Shown one piece after another: positions 34,408 through 44,227 of a DNA stretch of 64,000 bases; position 1 is the first letter of the stretch, and every line of letters begins with the position of its first letter. The stretch lies in contig NZ_JAOYTH010000015.1 in assembly GCF_025847205.1 (NCBI RefSeq), positions 111,893 through 175,892 of the forward strand, given 5' to 3'. The notes below the pieces were generated by a model. That model had not been told where the DNA came from, did not search any database, and was given only the letters and a program-made list of their open reading frames with translations. Origin of the DNA: Pararhizobium sp. YC-54. Its GTDB lineage: Bacteria > Pseudomonadota > Alphaproteobacteria > Rhizobiales > Rhizobiaceae. Position numbers and translations under genes: made by a program.

Positions 34408-34827
34408 ATGACGACTGCCATCGAGATTTGTTCGGAAGAACGCCTGCGCCGCTCCGGCCTCAGGCCGACGCGCCAGCGCATGGCGCTTGCCGACCTGATC
34501 TTCGCCAAGGGAGACCGCCATCTGACGGTGGAGGAACTGCACGAGGAAGCGGTTACCGCCGGCGTTCCGGTGTCGCTCGCCACTGTCTACAACACGCTGC
34601 ATCAGTTCACCGAAGCTGGCATCATCCGGGTTCTGGCTGTCGAAAGCGCCAAGACCTATTTCGACACCAATGTCTCCGATCACCATCATTTTTTCGTCGA
34701 AGGTCATAACGAGGTGCTCGACATTCCGGTGAGCAGCCTGACGATCGGCAATCTGCCGGAGCCGCCGGAGGGCATGGAAATCGCCCATGTCGATGTGGTG
34801 ATCCGCCTGCGCCGCAAACGCGGCTAA
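34408..34827 (+). CDS. irr: iron response regulator Irr (Fur family)
   Basis: A 139-residue Fur-family protein that acts as a repressor under iron limitation and is inactivated by haem. The winged helix covers residues about 10-80, with the recognition helix in SLATVYNTLHQF. The His-rich DHHHFF segment (about 93-98) is the conserved haem/metal region. The N-terminal Cys-Pro haem motif of Bradyrhizobium Irr is absent, as is usual in Rhizobium and Agrobacterium. It is adjacent to and divergent from fabA, a conserved rhizobial order. It likely controls mbfA at 2146 through the ICE box at 3146. The start is the only ATG fitting the family. Confidence 0.94.
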   Translation: MTTAIEICSEERLRRSGLRPTRQRMALADLIFAKGDRHLTVEELHEEAVTAGVPVSLATVYNTLHQFTEAGIIRVLAVESAKTYFDTNVSDHHHFFVEGHNEVLDIPVSSLTIGNLPEPPEGMEIAHVDVVIRLRRKRG

Positions 34828-34834
34828 CCCATTC

Positions 34835-35470
34835 CTACATTATATCGTCAGGATGACGCCCGGGCCTCGGGTCGCCGGTTGGCAGCGTCCATCCATATCT
34901 CAGCGCTCCGCCGCGCACCGCAAAGGCGGTTGCGACGCCGAGGCTCGATGCGATCAGCACGGATGCGCCAAGCCAGGTCGCGGCCGTGAACACGGCCGAG
35001 CCGGCAAGTGCGGCGGTCACATAGATTTCCGGGCGCAGCAGGACCGATGGCTCGCCTGCAAGCAGGTCGCGCAGGATGCCGCCGAATGTTGCCGTCAGCA
35101 TGCCGGTGACAAGGGCAACAACGGGCGATCCCGTTGCAGCCAGCCCCTTGGCGGCCCCCATGACACTATAGGCCGAGAGCCCGATGGCATCGAGCCAGAC
35201 AAGGAATTTGTAACGGGATTCCATCAGGTGGGCCGAGAAGAACACTAAAAGACCCATGCAGCCGCAGACCAAGAGATAGATCGGATTGGTAACCCAGAAG
35301 ACCGGCGTCGCACCGAGGATGACGTCGCGCAGAGTGCCGCCGCCGATGCCGGTGACGGAAGCCAGGAAGATACAGCCGATAACATCCAGCTGTTTGCGCG
35401 AGGCGGCCAGCGCGCCGGTCGCCGCGAAAACCGCCACCCCGGCATAATCGAGAATTTCCAGGATCGGCAT
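34835..35470 (-). CDS. TRIC-type cation channel family protein (UPF0126)
   Basis: A 211-residue membrane protein with seven predicted transmembrane helices in two repeats, each carrying the family motif (GIGGGTLRDVILG near residue 42 and GGILRDLLAGEPS near 130). Structural relatives are prokaryotic TRIC potassium channels; physiological roles in bacteria are poorly known. The ATG has GGGGGG upstream. It is convergent with irr, with only seven bases between the stops. Confidence 0.88.
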   Translation of the reverse strand: MPILEILDYAGVAVFAATGALAASRKQLDVIGCIFLASVTGIGGGTLRDVILGATPVFWVTNPIYLLVCGCMGLLVFFSAHLMESRYKFLVWLDAIGLSAYSVMGAAKGLAATGSPVVALVTGMLTATFGGILRDLLAGEPSVLLRPEIYVTAALAGSAVFTAATWLGASVLIASSLGVATAFAVRGGALRYGWTLPTGDPRPGRHPDDIM

Positions 35471-35565
35471 TATTCCCCCCGGCCAGAAAATCGAGCCCTA
35501 AAAAATCGAGAAGGACCACAATGGCGCTGCTGCGTCAACGGCAGGTGTTAAAGCGGCACCGTTTG

Positions 35566-36354
35566 CTATTGCGGAAACAGAACGTGTGTCCGGCCGCCGA
35601 TAAAATAGGCGATCAGGCCCGTCCATTCGCGCAACGCGGTTGTTGTCAGCTGAGCGTTCAAGGCAGGCTGGCTGAAATCCAGGCCGAGGGTCAGCTCGCC
35701 GCTGGTGCGGTAATCCACCGGCCAGGGCGTCACGGCGATGCCGAGCTTGCGGAACAGCCCCACGGATCGCGGCATGTGGAAGGCCGACGTGATGAGGGCG
35801 CAGTTCGAAAGTCCGTTTGCCTCAAGCAATTGTTTTGTATTGGCCGCGTTCTCGAAGGTGGTGCGCGACCGGTCGTCGCGGATCAACCGTTCAGGAGCGA
35901 CGCCGAAGGTCGAGAAGAAGGTTTTAGATGTCCGCGCGTCGCCATCATATTGTCCACTGAACGAGCCGTCGCCGCCCGAGACCAGAATGCGCGCCGATGG
36001 GTAGGATTGGGCGAGCTTCAGGCCTTCGACAAACCTGTCCGCTGCCTGGTTGAACTCCATGCCGCCCCGCTTGGCAATCACCTCGTTCTCGAAGGATCCG
36101 CCAAGGATGATGATGCAGGAGAGGCCGGCAGGCAGGGTGGCGGGCCTTAGGATGCGGTTTTCCAGACCCTGGAGCACGACGGCGCCGGTGCTGGTAAACA
36201 GGATCAGGAAAAGCAGGGTCGCCGCAAGTCCGGACAGGAACCGGTATGGCCGGCGAAAACCGGCAGCGGCGAGAAGGAAACTCAGAATGAGCAGAAGGAA
36301 GACCAGCGACAGAGGCTGGGCAAGCAGCCAGAACAGCTTTGATGCGAGAAACAT
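35566..36354 (-). CDS. YdcF/ElyC-type DUF218 membrane protein
   Basis: A 262-residue protein with two N-terminal transmembrane helices (residues about 10-30 and 38-60) and a DUF218 domain (about 75-245), like ElyC/YdcF/SanA. Typical segments are IIILGGSFENEV, RILVSGGDGSFSG and ITSAFHMPRSVGLFRKLG. ElyC affects peptidoglycan and envelope carbohydrate synthesis in E. coli, so an envelope role is plausible. The ATG at 36354 is preferred over an in-frame TTG at 36378. About 150 bases separate it from the TMEM43-like gene upstream, with no clear promoter. Confidence 0.84.
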   Translation of the reverse strand: MFLASKLFWLLAQPLSLVFLLLILSFLLAAAGFRRPYRFLSGLAATLLFLILFTSTGAVVLQGLENRILRPATLPAGLSCIIILGGSFENEVIAKRGGMEFNQAADRFVEGLKLAQSYPSARILVSGGDGSFSGQYDGDARTSKTFFSTFGVAPERLIRDDRSRTTFENAANTKQLLEANGLSNCALITSAFHMPRSVGLFRKLGIAVTPWPVDYRTSGELTLGLDFSQPALNAQLTTTALREWTGLIAYFIGGRTHVLFPQ

Positions 36355-36504
36355 GAGGCCTGCTACCGTCTCTTCCAAGGTGTGCGATTGGCAAGGCGAG
36401 GGTAGCAGCCAAAGCCGGTGTTGGCCACGCCGTCAAAGGCAGAGGGGAAAGGCCCACGGCGGTTCACCCGCCAGAAGCCATTCAGGGGGCGTTTGGTCCG
36501 AGCC

Positions 36505-37689
36505 TCAGGCACGGCCGAGCGTCGGCGGTGCTTGAATGGCGACCGTCTTGCTGCGCCTGAGATAGATCAGGCCGGCGGCGAGCAGGATGCCGGCGGCGAT
36601 GATGGTAATGGCAAGCACCGGCCGGTAGGCGATCCAGGCGATGGCGATGACCAGAGGTCCAAGAAGAAGCGTCAGGATGACGGCGATGACCGAGGTGCCG
36701 AAGCCGACGATCGAGCCGACGAACGGAATGACGTCGGCAATGATGCCAAGGATCGACAGCATCACGGCAAAGCCGATAAACATGCCGAGCAGCCCGCCCC
36801 CGCGAACGAGCCAGGTGATCAGCGTGTTCTCACTCTGGGCGGCGTCGAACATCTGCGGCGCATCGACCTTTCCGGCCGCGCTCAGGAACAGTTCGCGCCC
36901 GTTGGAAGCCTTGTAGCCGGTGACGTTAACGCCCTTCTGCGCGCCGACGAAGCTGGCTTCGGAAATGTCCTCGCGGCTGAAGCTGATGCGCAGGTCGCCG
37001 ATAGCCGGGTTCTGCCGGTTCTGCGAAACGTAGATCGTCGTCCCATTGGCATTGACCGGCTTGTCGGAACCGATCGCGGCCGTCACCTGGCCGATGACCT
37101 CGGGAGAGAGCTTGACTGGGCTTTCGGTGCCGAGATTGGCAACGGTCTTGCCATCGACCGTAAAGGCGCCGAGCGTTGCCGTCGCCACCGTGAAGCGGTC
37201 ACCGGCAATCGGCATATCGGGGTTCTGGTGCTGGTCGCTCTGCTTGAAATCGGAGGAATCGACAGGGCGCGGACGCCATTCCTTCTTGTAGCTGTAGGTG
37301 GTGACGGTTTCCTCGCCGCCGCCGAGCGTCTTCTGGGTTTCGCTCTTGCTGTCCTCGATCCACTGGTACATCTCGACCTGGCGGTTGAGACCGGCGGCGC
37401 CCTCTGCCGAGACGCCAAGCACCGGATCCTCGGGCGTCCCGTCCGGCTTGACCGGGCCGGAAACATGGACGAGCTTGCCTTCATTGGCCGGGTCCACGGC
37501 GCCGTTCTCGATCGAAACGACGATGCCGGCACCTTCCACCAGCGCGCGATAGGTCTGGACGGAACGGCCTTCGTTCCAGGACAGGAGCCAGATCATCCCG
37601 ATTACGAGGATAGGGCCGATCAGCAGTCCGGCCAGGCCGCTTTTCAGTCGTGAAAACCACGAGGTTGTTGTTGTTTCCGTAAAGCTCAT
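36505..37689 (-). CDS. TMEM43/LUMA-family membrane protein
   Basis: A 394-residue member of the TMEM43 family (PF07787), known mainly from eukaryotic nuclear-envelope LUMA. One transmembrane helix follows a short N-terminus (about 20-40). A large extracytoplasmic domain (about 45-290) has LSWNEGRSVQTYRALVEGA at its start, and three or four helices cluster at 300-385. The bacterial role is unknown; membrane organisation is sometimes suggested. The ATG has GAGGGGC upstream. It is divergent from the FAA hydrolase gene with a 254-base space that contains no gene. Confidence 0.85.
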   Translation of the reverse strand: MSFTETTTTSWFSRLKSGLAGLLIGPILVIGMIWLLSWNEGRSVQTYRALVEGAGIVVSIENGAVDPANEGKLVHVSGPVKPDGTPEDPVLGVSAEGAAGLNRQVEMYQWIEDSKSETQKTLGGGEETVTTYSYKKEWRPRPVDSSDFKQSDQHQNPDMPIAGDRFTVATATLGAFTVDGKTVANLGTESPVKLSPEVIGQVTAAIGSDKPVNANGTTIYVSQNRQNPAIGDLRISFSREDISEASFVGAQKGVNVTGYKASNGRELFLSAAGKVDAPQMFDAAQSENTLITWLVRGGGLLGMFIGFAVMLSILGIIADVIPFVGSIVGFGTSVIAVILTLLLGPLVIAIAWIAYRPVLAITIIAAGILLAAGLIYLRRSKTVAIQAPPTLGRA

Positions 37690-37943
37690 GCCCCTCGTCC
37701 CTCTGCAGGTGCCAAACTGGCCAAAGTTGGTTTGACACGCTTATTCGCTGAAACAGGTGTTATCAGCAAATTACTAAATTTAAATGGAGCGATCGGACCG
37801 TGCGGTGAACACTCTTTGGGCTATTCGCAAAATTTTCGCGGCATTCTTTCCCTGCAGGCAGCGTGGTTTTTGCATTTCGCACCTTGTCCGCGATCCGGCG
37901 GCTTGTATCTTGCGCCGTGGTATTTTGGTGCGGGAGGCATGGC

Positions 37944-39113
37944 ATGACATCGGTCAAAAAGGCGGTCAACGAGGTGTTTGAAACAGGAACGTTCGTTGGA
38001 CGCGTCTGGCGGCCTGATGTGGCGGGGCCGGCGCTGGTGGTTCTGCGTGGCGGCGATCTGTTCGACATCACGTCGAAAGAGGCGCCGACGATGCGCGACC
38101 TGCTGGAACTCGACGATCCCATCGGGTTTCTTGCAAGCCGTGAGGGCGAGCGCCTGTCTACCCTTGAGGCCGTCATGGCTGCATCGGTGGAAGCCGCCGG
38201 CGATCTCTCGGGCCTCCATCTGCTCGCCCCGTGCGACCTGCAGGCGGTCAAGGCCTGCGGCGTCACCTTCGCCCGCTCGATGATCGAGCGGGTCATCGAG
38301 GAAAAGGCTGCGGGAAACCCGGCTTTGGCTGAAGAAATGCGCGAACGCGTGACCGCCATCATCGGTGACAGCCTGCGCGATCTGAAGGCCGGTTCGCCGG
38401 AAGCGGCCAAGGTGAAGGCGGCGCTGATCGAGGTGGGCGTCTGGTCGCAATATCTGGAAGTCGGCATCGGCCCGGATGCGGAGGTATTTTCCAAGGCGCA
38501 GGTTTTGGCCTCGGTCGGCTGGGGCGCGTCGGTCGGGCTGCATCCGATCTCGAAGTGGAACAATCCCGAACCGGAGATCGTGCTCGCCGTCGATAGCCAG
38601 GGCCGCGTCAAGGGAGCGACGCTCGGCAACGACGTCAACCTGCGCGACGTCGAGGGGCGCTCGGCACTGCTGCTCGGCAAGGCCAAGGACAACAATGCGT
38701 CGTCTTCCATCGGCCCGTTCATCCGCCTGTTCGATGACACCTATTCGATCGACGATGTGCGCAGCGCCGACCTTTCGCTGACGATCAGCGGCACAGACGG
38801 ATTTGTCCTGAAGGGGGCAAGCACGATGCGGGAAATCAGCCGCGATCCGCTCGATCTGGTATCCCAGACCATTGGCCGCCATCATCAATATCCCGATGGC
38901 TTCATGCTGTTCATGGGCACATTGTTTGCCCCCGTCGAAGACCGCGATGCGCCCGGACAGGGTTTTACCCACAAGAACGGCGACGTCGTGACGATCTCGA
39001 ATGCCGAACTGGGATCGTTGACCAACACCGTGCGTCTCTCGACGGAATGCCCGCCCTGGACGTTCGGCGCCTCGGCGCTGATGCGCAATCTGGCAGGGCG
39101 CGGCTTGCTCTGA
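37944..39113 (+). CDS. fumarylacetoacetate hydrolase (FAA) family protein
   Basis: A 389-residue protein with an FAA-hydrolase C-terminal domain (about 150-389). Divalent-metal ligands are expected in the VEVGIGPDAEVFSK region, and DVNLRDVEGRSALLLGKAKD is a typical FAH-fold segment. This longer form resembles AraD1-like 2-keto-3-deoxy acid dehydratases and hydrolases in sugar-acid catabolism; no such pathway is adjacent, so the substrate is unknown. The ATG at 37944 has GGGAGG upstream and the family start; an upstream in-frame start at 37863 is unlikely. Confidence 0.83.
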   Translation: MTSVKKAVNEVFETGTFVGRVWRPDVAGPALVVLRGGDLFDITSKEAPTMRDLLELDDPIGFLASREGERLSTLEAVMAASVEAAGDLSGLHLLAPCDLQAVKACGVTFARSMIERVIEEKAAGNPALAEEMRERVTAIIGDSLRDLKAGSPEAAKVKAALIEVGVWSQYLEVGIGPDAEVFSKAQVLASVGWGASVGLHPISKWNNPEPEIVLAVDSQGRVKGATLGNDVNLRDVEGRSALLLGKAKDNNASSSIGPFIRLFDDTYSIDDVRSADLSLTISGTDGFVLKGASTMREISRDPLDLVSQTIGRHHQYPDGFMLFMGTLFAPVEDRDAPGQGFTHKNGDVVTISNAELGSLTNTVRLSTECPPWTFGASALMRNLAGRGLL

Positions 39114-39136
39114 TGCGTTCACACCGACGGGGGCGC

Positions 39137-39913
39137 TCAGCGGCTCTGGATGATCTCCGGCGGGTCGCGGCGGGAAAGCCGCACAGCGGACAAGACGCCG
39201 CTCATATAGATGCCCGTATCGACGTTGATACGCCCAGCGCCGATCTCCACCCGTGCCACCGGTGTATGTCCATGGACGGTAACGAAGCCGTTGGCAGGCG
39301 CGTTCGTGTCGGAAGCCGCCGGGCGCAGCCACAACAGGTCCGCGTCTCTCTGCTCGGCGGGCGCGACGCCCTTTTTCAAACCCGCATGCACAAAGCAGTA
39401 GCCCGGCACCTGCAGCATCGACGGCAGCGATTCGAGGAAGGCGACATGGGCGACGGGAATGAGAGACCGCAGCAGCTTTTTCTGCGCCTCGCGTCCGGCC
39501 GGAAGCGTGTGCAGCCCATAGGAATACAGTGTTTCCAGGCCGCCCAGTTTCAGCCAGTGGTGATCGGCGGAGGGATTGCCCAGAAAATCGAGCATGACCG
39601 CCTCATGGTTGCCAGCGAGGCAGATACGGCGGATGCCAACGAGCGGCCGGGTTGTCAGCCGGGTGAGCACTGCGGATGATTTCGGTCCACGGTCGACATA
39701 ATCGCCGAGCATGACCAGCCATTTGGTGCCGTTATGCCTGCGGCTGTCCGCGACGATCAGGTCTTCCAGCCTGCCCAGCGTATCATCGTAACCGTGGACA
39801 TCGCCGACGGCGTAGATGTGGTCCGGGGCCCTGTCGAAAATGAGCTTGCGCCTTTGCCCGGGTGATGGCGCTTGAGCGCCGCCGCGCAGGAAATCAACGA
39901 TGCCGCGGATCAT
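39137..39913 (-). CDS. serine/threonine-type metallophosphatase
   Basis: A 258-residue PPP-type calcineurin-like phosphoesterase. The metal-binding motifs occur in order: GDVHG (about 38-42), GDYVDRG (about 70-76), GNHE (about 100-103), HAG and GHT near the C-terminus. Relatives include PrpA/PrpB and ApaH-type enzymes; protein dephosphorylation or dinucleotide hydrolysis are both possible. The start codon lies inside lpsL (20-base overlap), which ties it to the rkpK-lpsL transcript. A role in surface polysaccharide control can be suggested but is not shown. Confidence 0.86.
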   Translation of the reverse strand: MIRGIVDFLRGGAQAPSPGQRRKLIFDRAPDHIYAVGDVHGYDDTLGRLEDLIVADSRRHNGTKWLVMLGDYVDRGPKSSAVLTRLTTRPLVGIRRICLAGNHEAVMLDFLGNPSADHHWLKLGGLETLYSYGLHTLPAGREAQKKLLRSLIPVAHVAFLESLPSMLQVPGYCFVHAGLKKGVAPAEQRDADLLWLRPAASDTNAPANGFVTVHGHTPVARVEIGAGRINVDTGIYMSGVLSAVRLSRRDPPEIIQSR

Positions 39914-40925
39914 CGGGGGCCCCTGCCGCCACCATCTCGGCGCGATACCATTCGACGAAACGTCGCACGCCTTCTTCCACCGAAATGGACGGCGTGAAGC
40001 CGGTGAGGTTGCTTAACAGATCAGGTGCGGCGAAGGTTCTTGGAACATCGCCCTGCTGCATCGGCAGCATGGAGCGGATCGCCGGGCGGCCGACAGCGGC
40101 CTCGACCGTCTCGACGAAACGCATCAGTTCGACCGGCTGCCCGCCGCCGATATTGACGACCCGGAACGGCGCATGATGCGACAGCGTATCGATCTCCTCG
40201 ACGCGATTACCTTCTGCGGGCACGACGCTCATCAGCCGGACGATGCCTTCGACGAGATCGTCAATGTAGGTAAAGTCGCGGCTCATGCGGCCTTCGCCGT
40301 AGATTTCGATCGGCCGGCCGTTGAGAATGCAATCGACGAATTTGAACAGCGCCATGTCCGGGCGGCCCCAGGGGCCGTAGACGGTGAAGAAGCGGAAGGC
40401 CGTCGTCGGCACGCCGTAGAGATGGGCATAGCTGTGCGCCATCAGTTCGCCGGACTTCTTGGTTGCGGCATAGAGCGTCATCGGCTCGTCGGCCCGGTCG
40501 GTCTCGGCAAACGGGATTTTTTCGTTGGCGCCGTAGATCGATGAGGTGGAGGCAAGCAGCAGATGCTTGGGCTGGATCGCTTTGGCCAGCTCCAGAATGT
40601 TCCAGGAGCCGATCAGGTTGGAATCAACATAGGCCTTCGGGTTTTCCAGGCTGTAGCGCACGCCCGCCTGGGCTGCCAGATGGACGATGACGTCGGGTTC
40701 GCCGATCTCGGCGGCCTGTTCCAGCGCGGATCTGTCTTCCAGCATGCCGATCACGGGACGGAAGCCGTTGGACCGCGCCAGGATCGCATGGCGCCGTTCC
40801 TTCAGGCGGACATCGTAGTAGGGCGTCATGCCATCGAAGCCGGTGACGAAGTGACCATCGTCAAGCAGCCGCTTGGCCAGATGGAACCCGATGAACCCTG
40901 CCGTTCCGGTGATCAGATAGCGCAT
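39894..40925 (-). CDS. lpsL: UDP-glucuronate 4-epimerase LpsL
   Basis: A 343-residue extended SDR. The NAD loop is TGTAGFIGF and the catalytic pair is in the YAATKKSGE motif. It converts UDP-glucuronate, the product of the adjacent rkpK, into UDP-galacturonate for lipopolysaccharide and capsule. The sequence closely follows rhizobial LpsL, including [20 protein letters not shown]. The ATG at 40925 starts the Rossmann fold directly; an open frame to 41114 has no support. It lies 47 bases downstream of rkpK on the same strand and overlaps the phosphatase by 20 bases. Confidence 0.93.
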   Translation of the reverse strand: MRYLITGTAGFIGFHLAKRLLDDGHFVTGFDGMTPYYDVRLKERRHAILARSNGFRPVIGMLEDRSALEQAAEIGEPDVIVHLAAQAGVRYSLENPKAYVDSNLIGSWNILELAKAIQPKHLLLASTSSIYGANEKIPFAETDRADEPMTLYAATKKSGELMAHSYAHLYGVPTTAFRFFTVYGPWGRPDMALFKFVDCILNGRPIEIYGEGRMSRDFTYIDDLVEGIVRLMSVVPAEGNRVEEIDTLSHHAPFRVVNIGGGQPVELMRFVETVEAAVGRPAIRSMLPMQQGDVPRTFAAPDLLSNLTGFTPSISVEEGVRRFVEWYRAEMVAAGAPDDPRHR

Positions 40926-40972
40926 GCCCGGCTCCTTCCCGTCTTTTGTCGCCCTGTGCCTGCCGTAGCCTA

Positions 40973-42277
40973 TTAAGGGCGGCCAATGCTTGTGTAGCGA
41001 AAGCCGTGTTTCGTCACTTCGCCGGACTGATAGATGTTCCTGAGATCGACGAGCAGCGGCGTGTTCATCAGCGTCTTCAGGCGGCCGAGATTGAGTGCGC
41101 GGAACTCGTTCCATTCGGTCACGATCACCAGTGCGTCTGCGCCTTCCGCCGCCTCGTAGGGATTATCGGCATAGGCGATGCCGTCGATCACGTGTTTTGC
41201 ATTCTCCATGCCCTCCGGATCGTAGCCGGTGACGATGGCGCCGGCATCGGTCAGCGCCTGGATGATGGCAATGGCCGGGCTGTCGCGCATGTCGTCGGTG
41301 TTCGGCTTGAAGGTGAGACCAAGCACGGCGACCTTCTTGCCGCGCACCTCGCCGCCGGCGGCCGCGATGACCTTGCGGCCCATAGCCCGCTTGCGGTTGT
41401 CGTTGACCGAGACGACGGTCTCGATCAGCCGCACCGGACTGTCATGATCCTGCGCGGTCTTGACCAGTGCCAGCGTATCCTTCGGAAAGCACGAGCCACC
41501 ATAGCCCGGACCGGCATGGAGGAACTTTCCACCGATACGGCCGTCGAGACCGATGCCGCGCGCAACCTCCTGCACATTGGCACCGACCTTTTCGCACAGG
41601 TCCGCCATCTCGTTGATGAAGGTGATCTTCATGGCAAGGAAGGCGTTGCCGGCATATTTGATCAGCTCGGAGGTACGGCGGGTGGTGAACAGCAGCGGCG
41701 ACTGGTTGAGATAGAGCGGCCGGTAGACTTCGGTCATCACGCTGCGGGCGCGTTCGTCGTCAAGGCCGATGACGATGCGGTCGGGCCGCTTGAAATCGTC
41801 GATCGCAGCGCCCTCGCGCAGGAATTCCGGATTGGAGACGACAGCGATATCGGCATCCGGATTGGTTTCGCGCATGATCCGCTCGACCTCGTCGCCGGTA
41901 CCGACCGGCACGGTCGACTTGGTGACGATCACGGTGAAGCCGGTGACATGGGCGGCGATTTCGCGGGCGGCATCGTAGACATAGGACAGGTCGGCATGGC
42001 CGTCGCCGCGGCGCGACGGCGTTCCGACGGCGATGAAGATCACGTCGCTCTGCGAGACGCTGGTGGCGAGATCGGTGGTGAAGCTCAGGCGTCCATCCTT
42101 GACATTGTCGGCCACCAGCTGCTCAAGCCCGGGCTCGAAAATCGGGATGCGGCCGGCAAGCAATGCCTCGATCTTGCCTGCGTCCTTGTCGACGCAGACA
42201 ACGTCATGGCCGAAATCAGCAAAACAAACGCCGGAGACAAGTCCGACATAACCGGCACCGATCATCGTGATTTTCAT
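40973..42277 (-). CDS. rkpK: UDP-glucose 6-dehydrogenase RkpK
   Basis: A 434-residue UDP-glucose/GDP-mannose dehydrogenase. The N-terminal NAD domain begins with [19 protein letters not shown], the catalytic Cys is in GGSCFPKDT (near residue 260), and the C-terminal UDP-binding domain follows. It oxidises UDP-glucose to UDP-glucuronate, the precursor used by LpsL and for K-antigen. GGAG precedes the ATG. The 270 bases upstream hold no gene and probably carry the promoter of the rkpK-lpsL-phosphatase unit. Confidence 0.95.
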   Translation of the reverse strand: MKITMIGAGYVGLVSGVCFADFGHDVVCVDKDAGKIEALLAGRIPIFEPGLEQLVADNVKDGRLSFTTDLATSVSQSDVIFIAVGTPSRRGDGHADLSYVYDAAREIAAHVTGFTVIVTKSTVPVGTGDEVERIMRETNPDADIAVVSNPEFLREGAAIDDFKRPDRIVIGLDDERARSVMTEVYRPLYLNQSPLLFTTRRTSELIKYAGNAFLAMKITFINEMADLCEKVGANVQEVARGIGLDGRIGGKFLHAGPGYGGSCFPKDTLALVKTAQDHDSPVRLIETVVSVNDNRKRAMGRKVIAAAGGEVRGKKVAVLGLTFKPNTDDMRDSPAIAIIQALTDAGAIVTGYDPEGMENAKHVIDGIAYADNPYEAAEGADALVIVTEWNEFRALNLGRLKTLMNTPLLVDLRNIYQSGEVTKHGFRYTSIGRP

Positions 42278-42547
42278 GGCACACTCCAGAATGACATCGC
42301 GCAGGCGCGCCGCGGCTTCATGCCGGCTTCAGATGCGCCCATGGTGGCATCCTTAGTCAAACACACGCACCTTGCCAATGGCAGATGGCGCGGCTTTGCC
42401 CGTTCTCATCGTGAGATGCAGAATCGAGATCGTCGCATGCCCGCCGGAATGCGATGGGTTCGAGGGCAACATATCCGCGATATTGTCATCGGCGCGCCGA
42501 TCGACCGCGCTTTGCATGAGGTGGATCACGGCTAGGATCGTGTGCCT

Positions 42548-42976
42548 CTAATCGCGAACGGCCAGCGAAAAATCCGCGCCGCCACGAAGCGTATTGCTGA
42601 CGGTGCAGATTTCCTCTTCGGCCGCCTGCGCAATCGCATGCCGCGCTTCGACATGGATATCTCCCCGGATCGTCAAGACGGCATTGAACCTCACCACCCG
42701 CGACAGGCCTTCGCTGGACTTCTCGCCGGTGACGTCGGCACGGATTTCGCTCAGCTGATCAAGCAGGCCCATCTGGCTTGCGGCAATCCTGGCGCTCATC
42801 GCAAGGCACGCCGATAACGACGCATAAAGCAGGTCGATCGGGTTGAAACCGGGTTGCGACGGTCCGGTGACAATCTGGATTTCACCACCGGTCGCGGATG
42901 TGACCTGGGGAAAACCATGCCGGCCGAGAACCGCACTTGCTCCCGTTGGCCGCATTTTCGTCTTCAATTCCGCCAT
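42548..42976 (-). CDS. OsmC-family peroxidase
   Basis: A 142-residue OsmC/Ohr-fold protein. Candidate redox cysteines are Cys57 in LSACLAMSAR and Cys124 in EEICTVSNT. Proteins of this fold reduce organic hydroperoxides with lipoyl or thiol partners. The sequence is nearer to the YhfA/OsmC branch than to Ohr. AGGAGG precedes the ATG at 42976. It is divergent from metQ across 270 bases and has no operon partner. Confidence 0.87.
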   Translation of the reverse strand: MAELKTKMRPTGASAVLGRHGFPQVTSATGGEIQIVTGPSQPGFNPIDLLYASLSACLAMSARIAASQMGLLDQLSEIRADVTGEKSSEGLSRVVRFNAVLTIRGDIHVEARHAIAQAAEEEICTVSNTLRGGADFSLAVRD

Positions 42977-43246
42977 GGCGTCCGCCTCCTGTCTGTCCAC
43001 CTCATCCAGACATGGAATTTTTCGGGTGTGGACGCAATGTCGGCTTTCAGCGATAGGGCTGAAACCGGCCGGATTAATTAGTCTACGATTTTTATAGAAA
43101 TTTGTGTCCGCAAATCGCCGGGCCTGTGCAAGAGTTTTTCCGGGCATCAGCCGATAAGAGGCGTTCGTGCTTCGCCCGGCCCGGATGTTTTTGCGATAAC
43201 TCTCCCACACCGGGGCTTCGCCTCATTTGACAGGACGGGACAGACA

Positions 43247-44080
43247 ATGACCAAAAAGACTATTCTCCATACCTTCTCGCGCCGTGCGGCGCTCGCCGCT
43301 CTTGCCGTTTCCGCCGCTGCGATCGCTGGCTTTGCCGCGCCGTCCGCAAGCTTTGCCGAAGACAAGTCGATCAAGGTCGGCATCATCAGCGGCGAGGACG
43401 AGGATGTCTGGCGCGTCGTCACGACGGAAGCCGCCAAGCAGGGCCTGACTATCGAAACCGTTGTTTTCAATGATTATACCCAGCCGAACGAAGCGCTGGA
43501 GCGCGGCGAAGTCGATGCCAATGCCTTCCAGCATCAGCCCTATCTCGACAACCAGATCCAGCAGCACGGCTACCACATCGTCAAGGTCGGCTATACCGGC
43601 GTCTGGCCGATCGGTCTCTATACCAAGAAGTTCAAGACCGTCGCCGAGCTGCCAGAAGGCGCTGTGATCGGCGTGCCGAACGATCCGTCGAACGAAGGCC
43701 GGGCGCTGCGCGTCCTGCAGAACGAGGGCATCATCAAGCTCAAGGATGGCACCGGCATCCTGGCGACGATCGCCGATATCGTTGAAAATCCGAAGAAGGT
43801 CGAAATCAAGGAACTGGATGCCGGCGTTGTCGGCCGCGCGATCGAAGACCTCGATGCCGCCGTCGTCAACACCGATTGGGCCCTCAAGAGCGGCCTGTCG
43901 GCAGAGGACCGTATCGCCCAGGAGCCGATCGACGACAACCCGTACCGCAACTTCATCGCTGTCAAGACAGGCACCGAGAACGAAGCATGGGTGAAGACGC
44001 TGGTCTCCTCCTACCAGAACGACGCCGTCAGGGCCGAGTTCGACAAGGTCTACAAGGGCACCGGCATCAGCGCCTATTGA
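43247..44080 (+). CDS. metQ: methionine ABC transporter substrate-binding protein MetQ
   Basis: A 277-residue NlpA/MetQ-family binding protein for D/L-methionine. An N-terminal signal with SRRAALAALAVSAAA is followed by cleavage near SFA-ED. There is no lipobox cysteine, so unlike E. coli MetQ it should be a free periplasmic protein. Family motifs include GIISGEDEDVW, ANAFQHQPYLD and NDPSNEGRAL. It heads the metQ-metN-metI operon. No SAM-II riboswitch was found in its 270-base leader. Confidence 0.93.
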   Translation: MTKKTILHTFSRRAALAALAVSAAAIAGFAAPSASFAEDKSIKVGIISGEDEDVWRVVTTEAAKQGLTIETVVFNDYTQPNEALERGEVDANAFQHQPYLDNQIQQHGYHIVKVGYTGVWPIGLYTKKFKTVAELPEGAVIGVPNDPSNEGRALRVLQNEGIIKLKDGTGILATIADIVENPKKVEIKELDAGVVGRAIEDLDAAVVNTDWALKSGLSAEDRIAQEPIDDNPYRNFIAVKTGTENEAWVKTLVSSYQNDAVRAEFDKVYKGTGISAY

Positions 44081-44227
44081 TCCATTTTCGTACCTTTGAG
44101 CGAAGGGGTACGCGAAACCGGGCGGCTCTGGCATTTGTTTGCCAGGGCCGCCTTGGGCGTTATAGCAAGTCTCGATGATAGAGGCTTGGTATTACCGAGG
44201 CGCCGAGAACCAAACGAAGGACAAGGC

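Noticed and set aside
42977..43246. SAM-II riboswitch before metQ
   Set aside because: I searched the leader by eye for the conserved SAM-II stem and pseudoknot elements and found no match.
43223..44134. Minus-strand open frame opposite metQ
   Set aside because: Shadow of metQ; no independent support.
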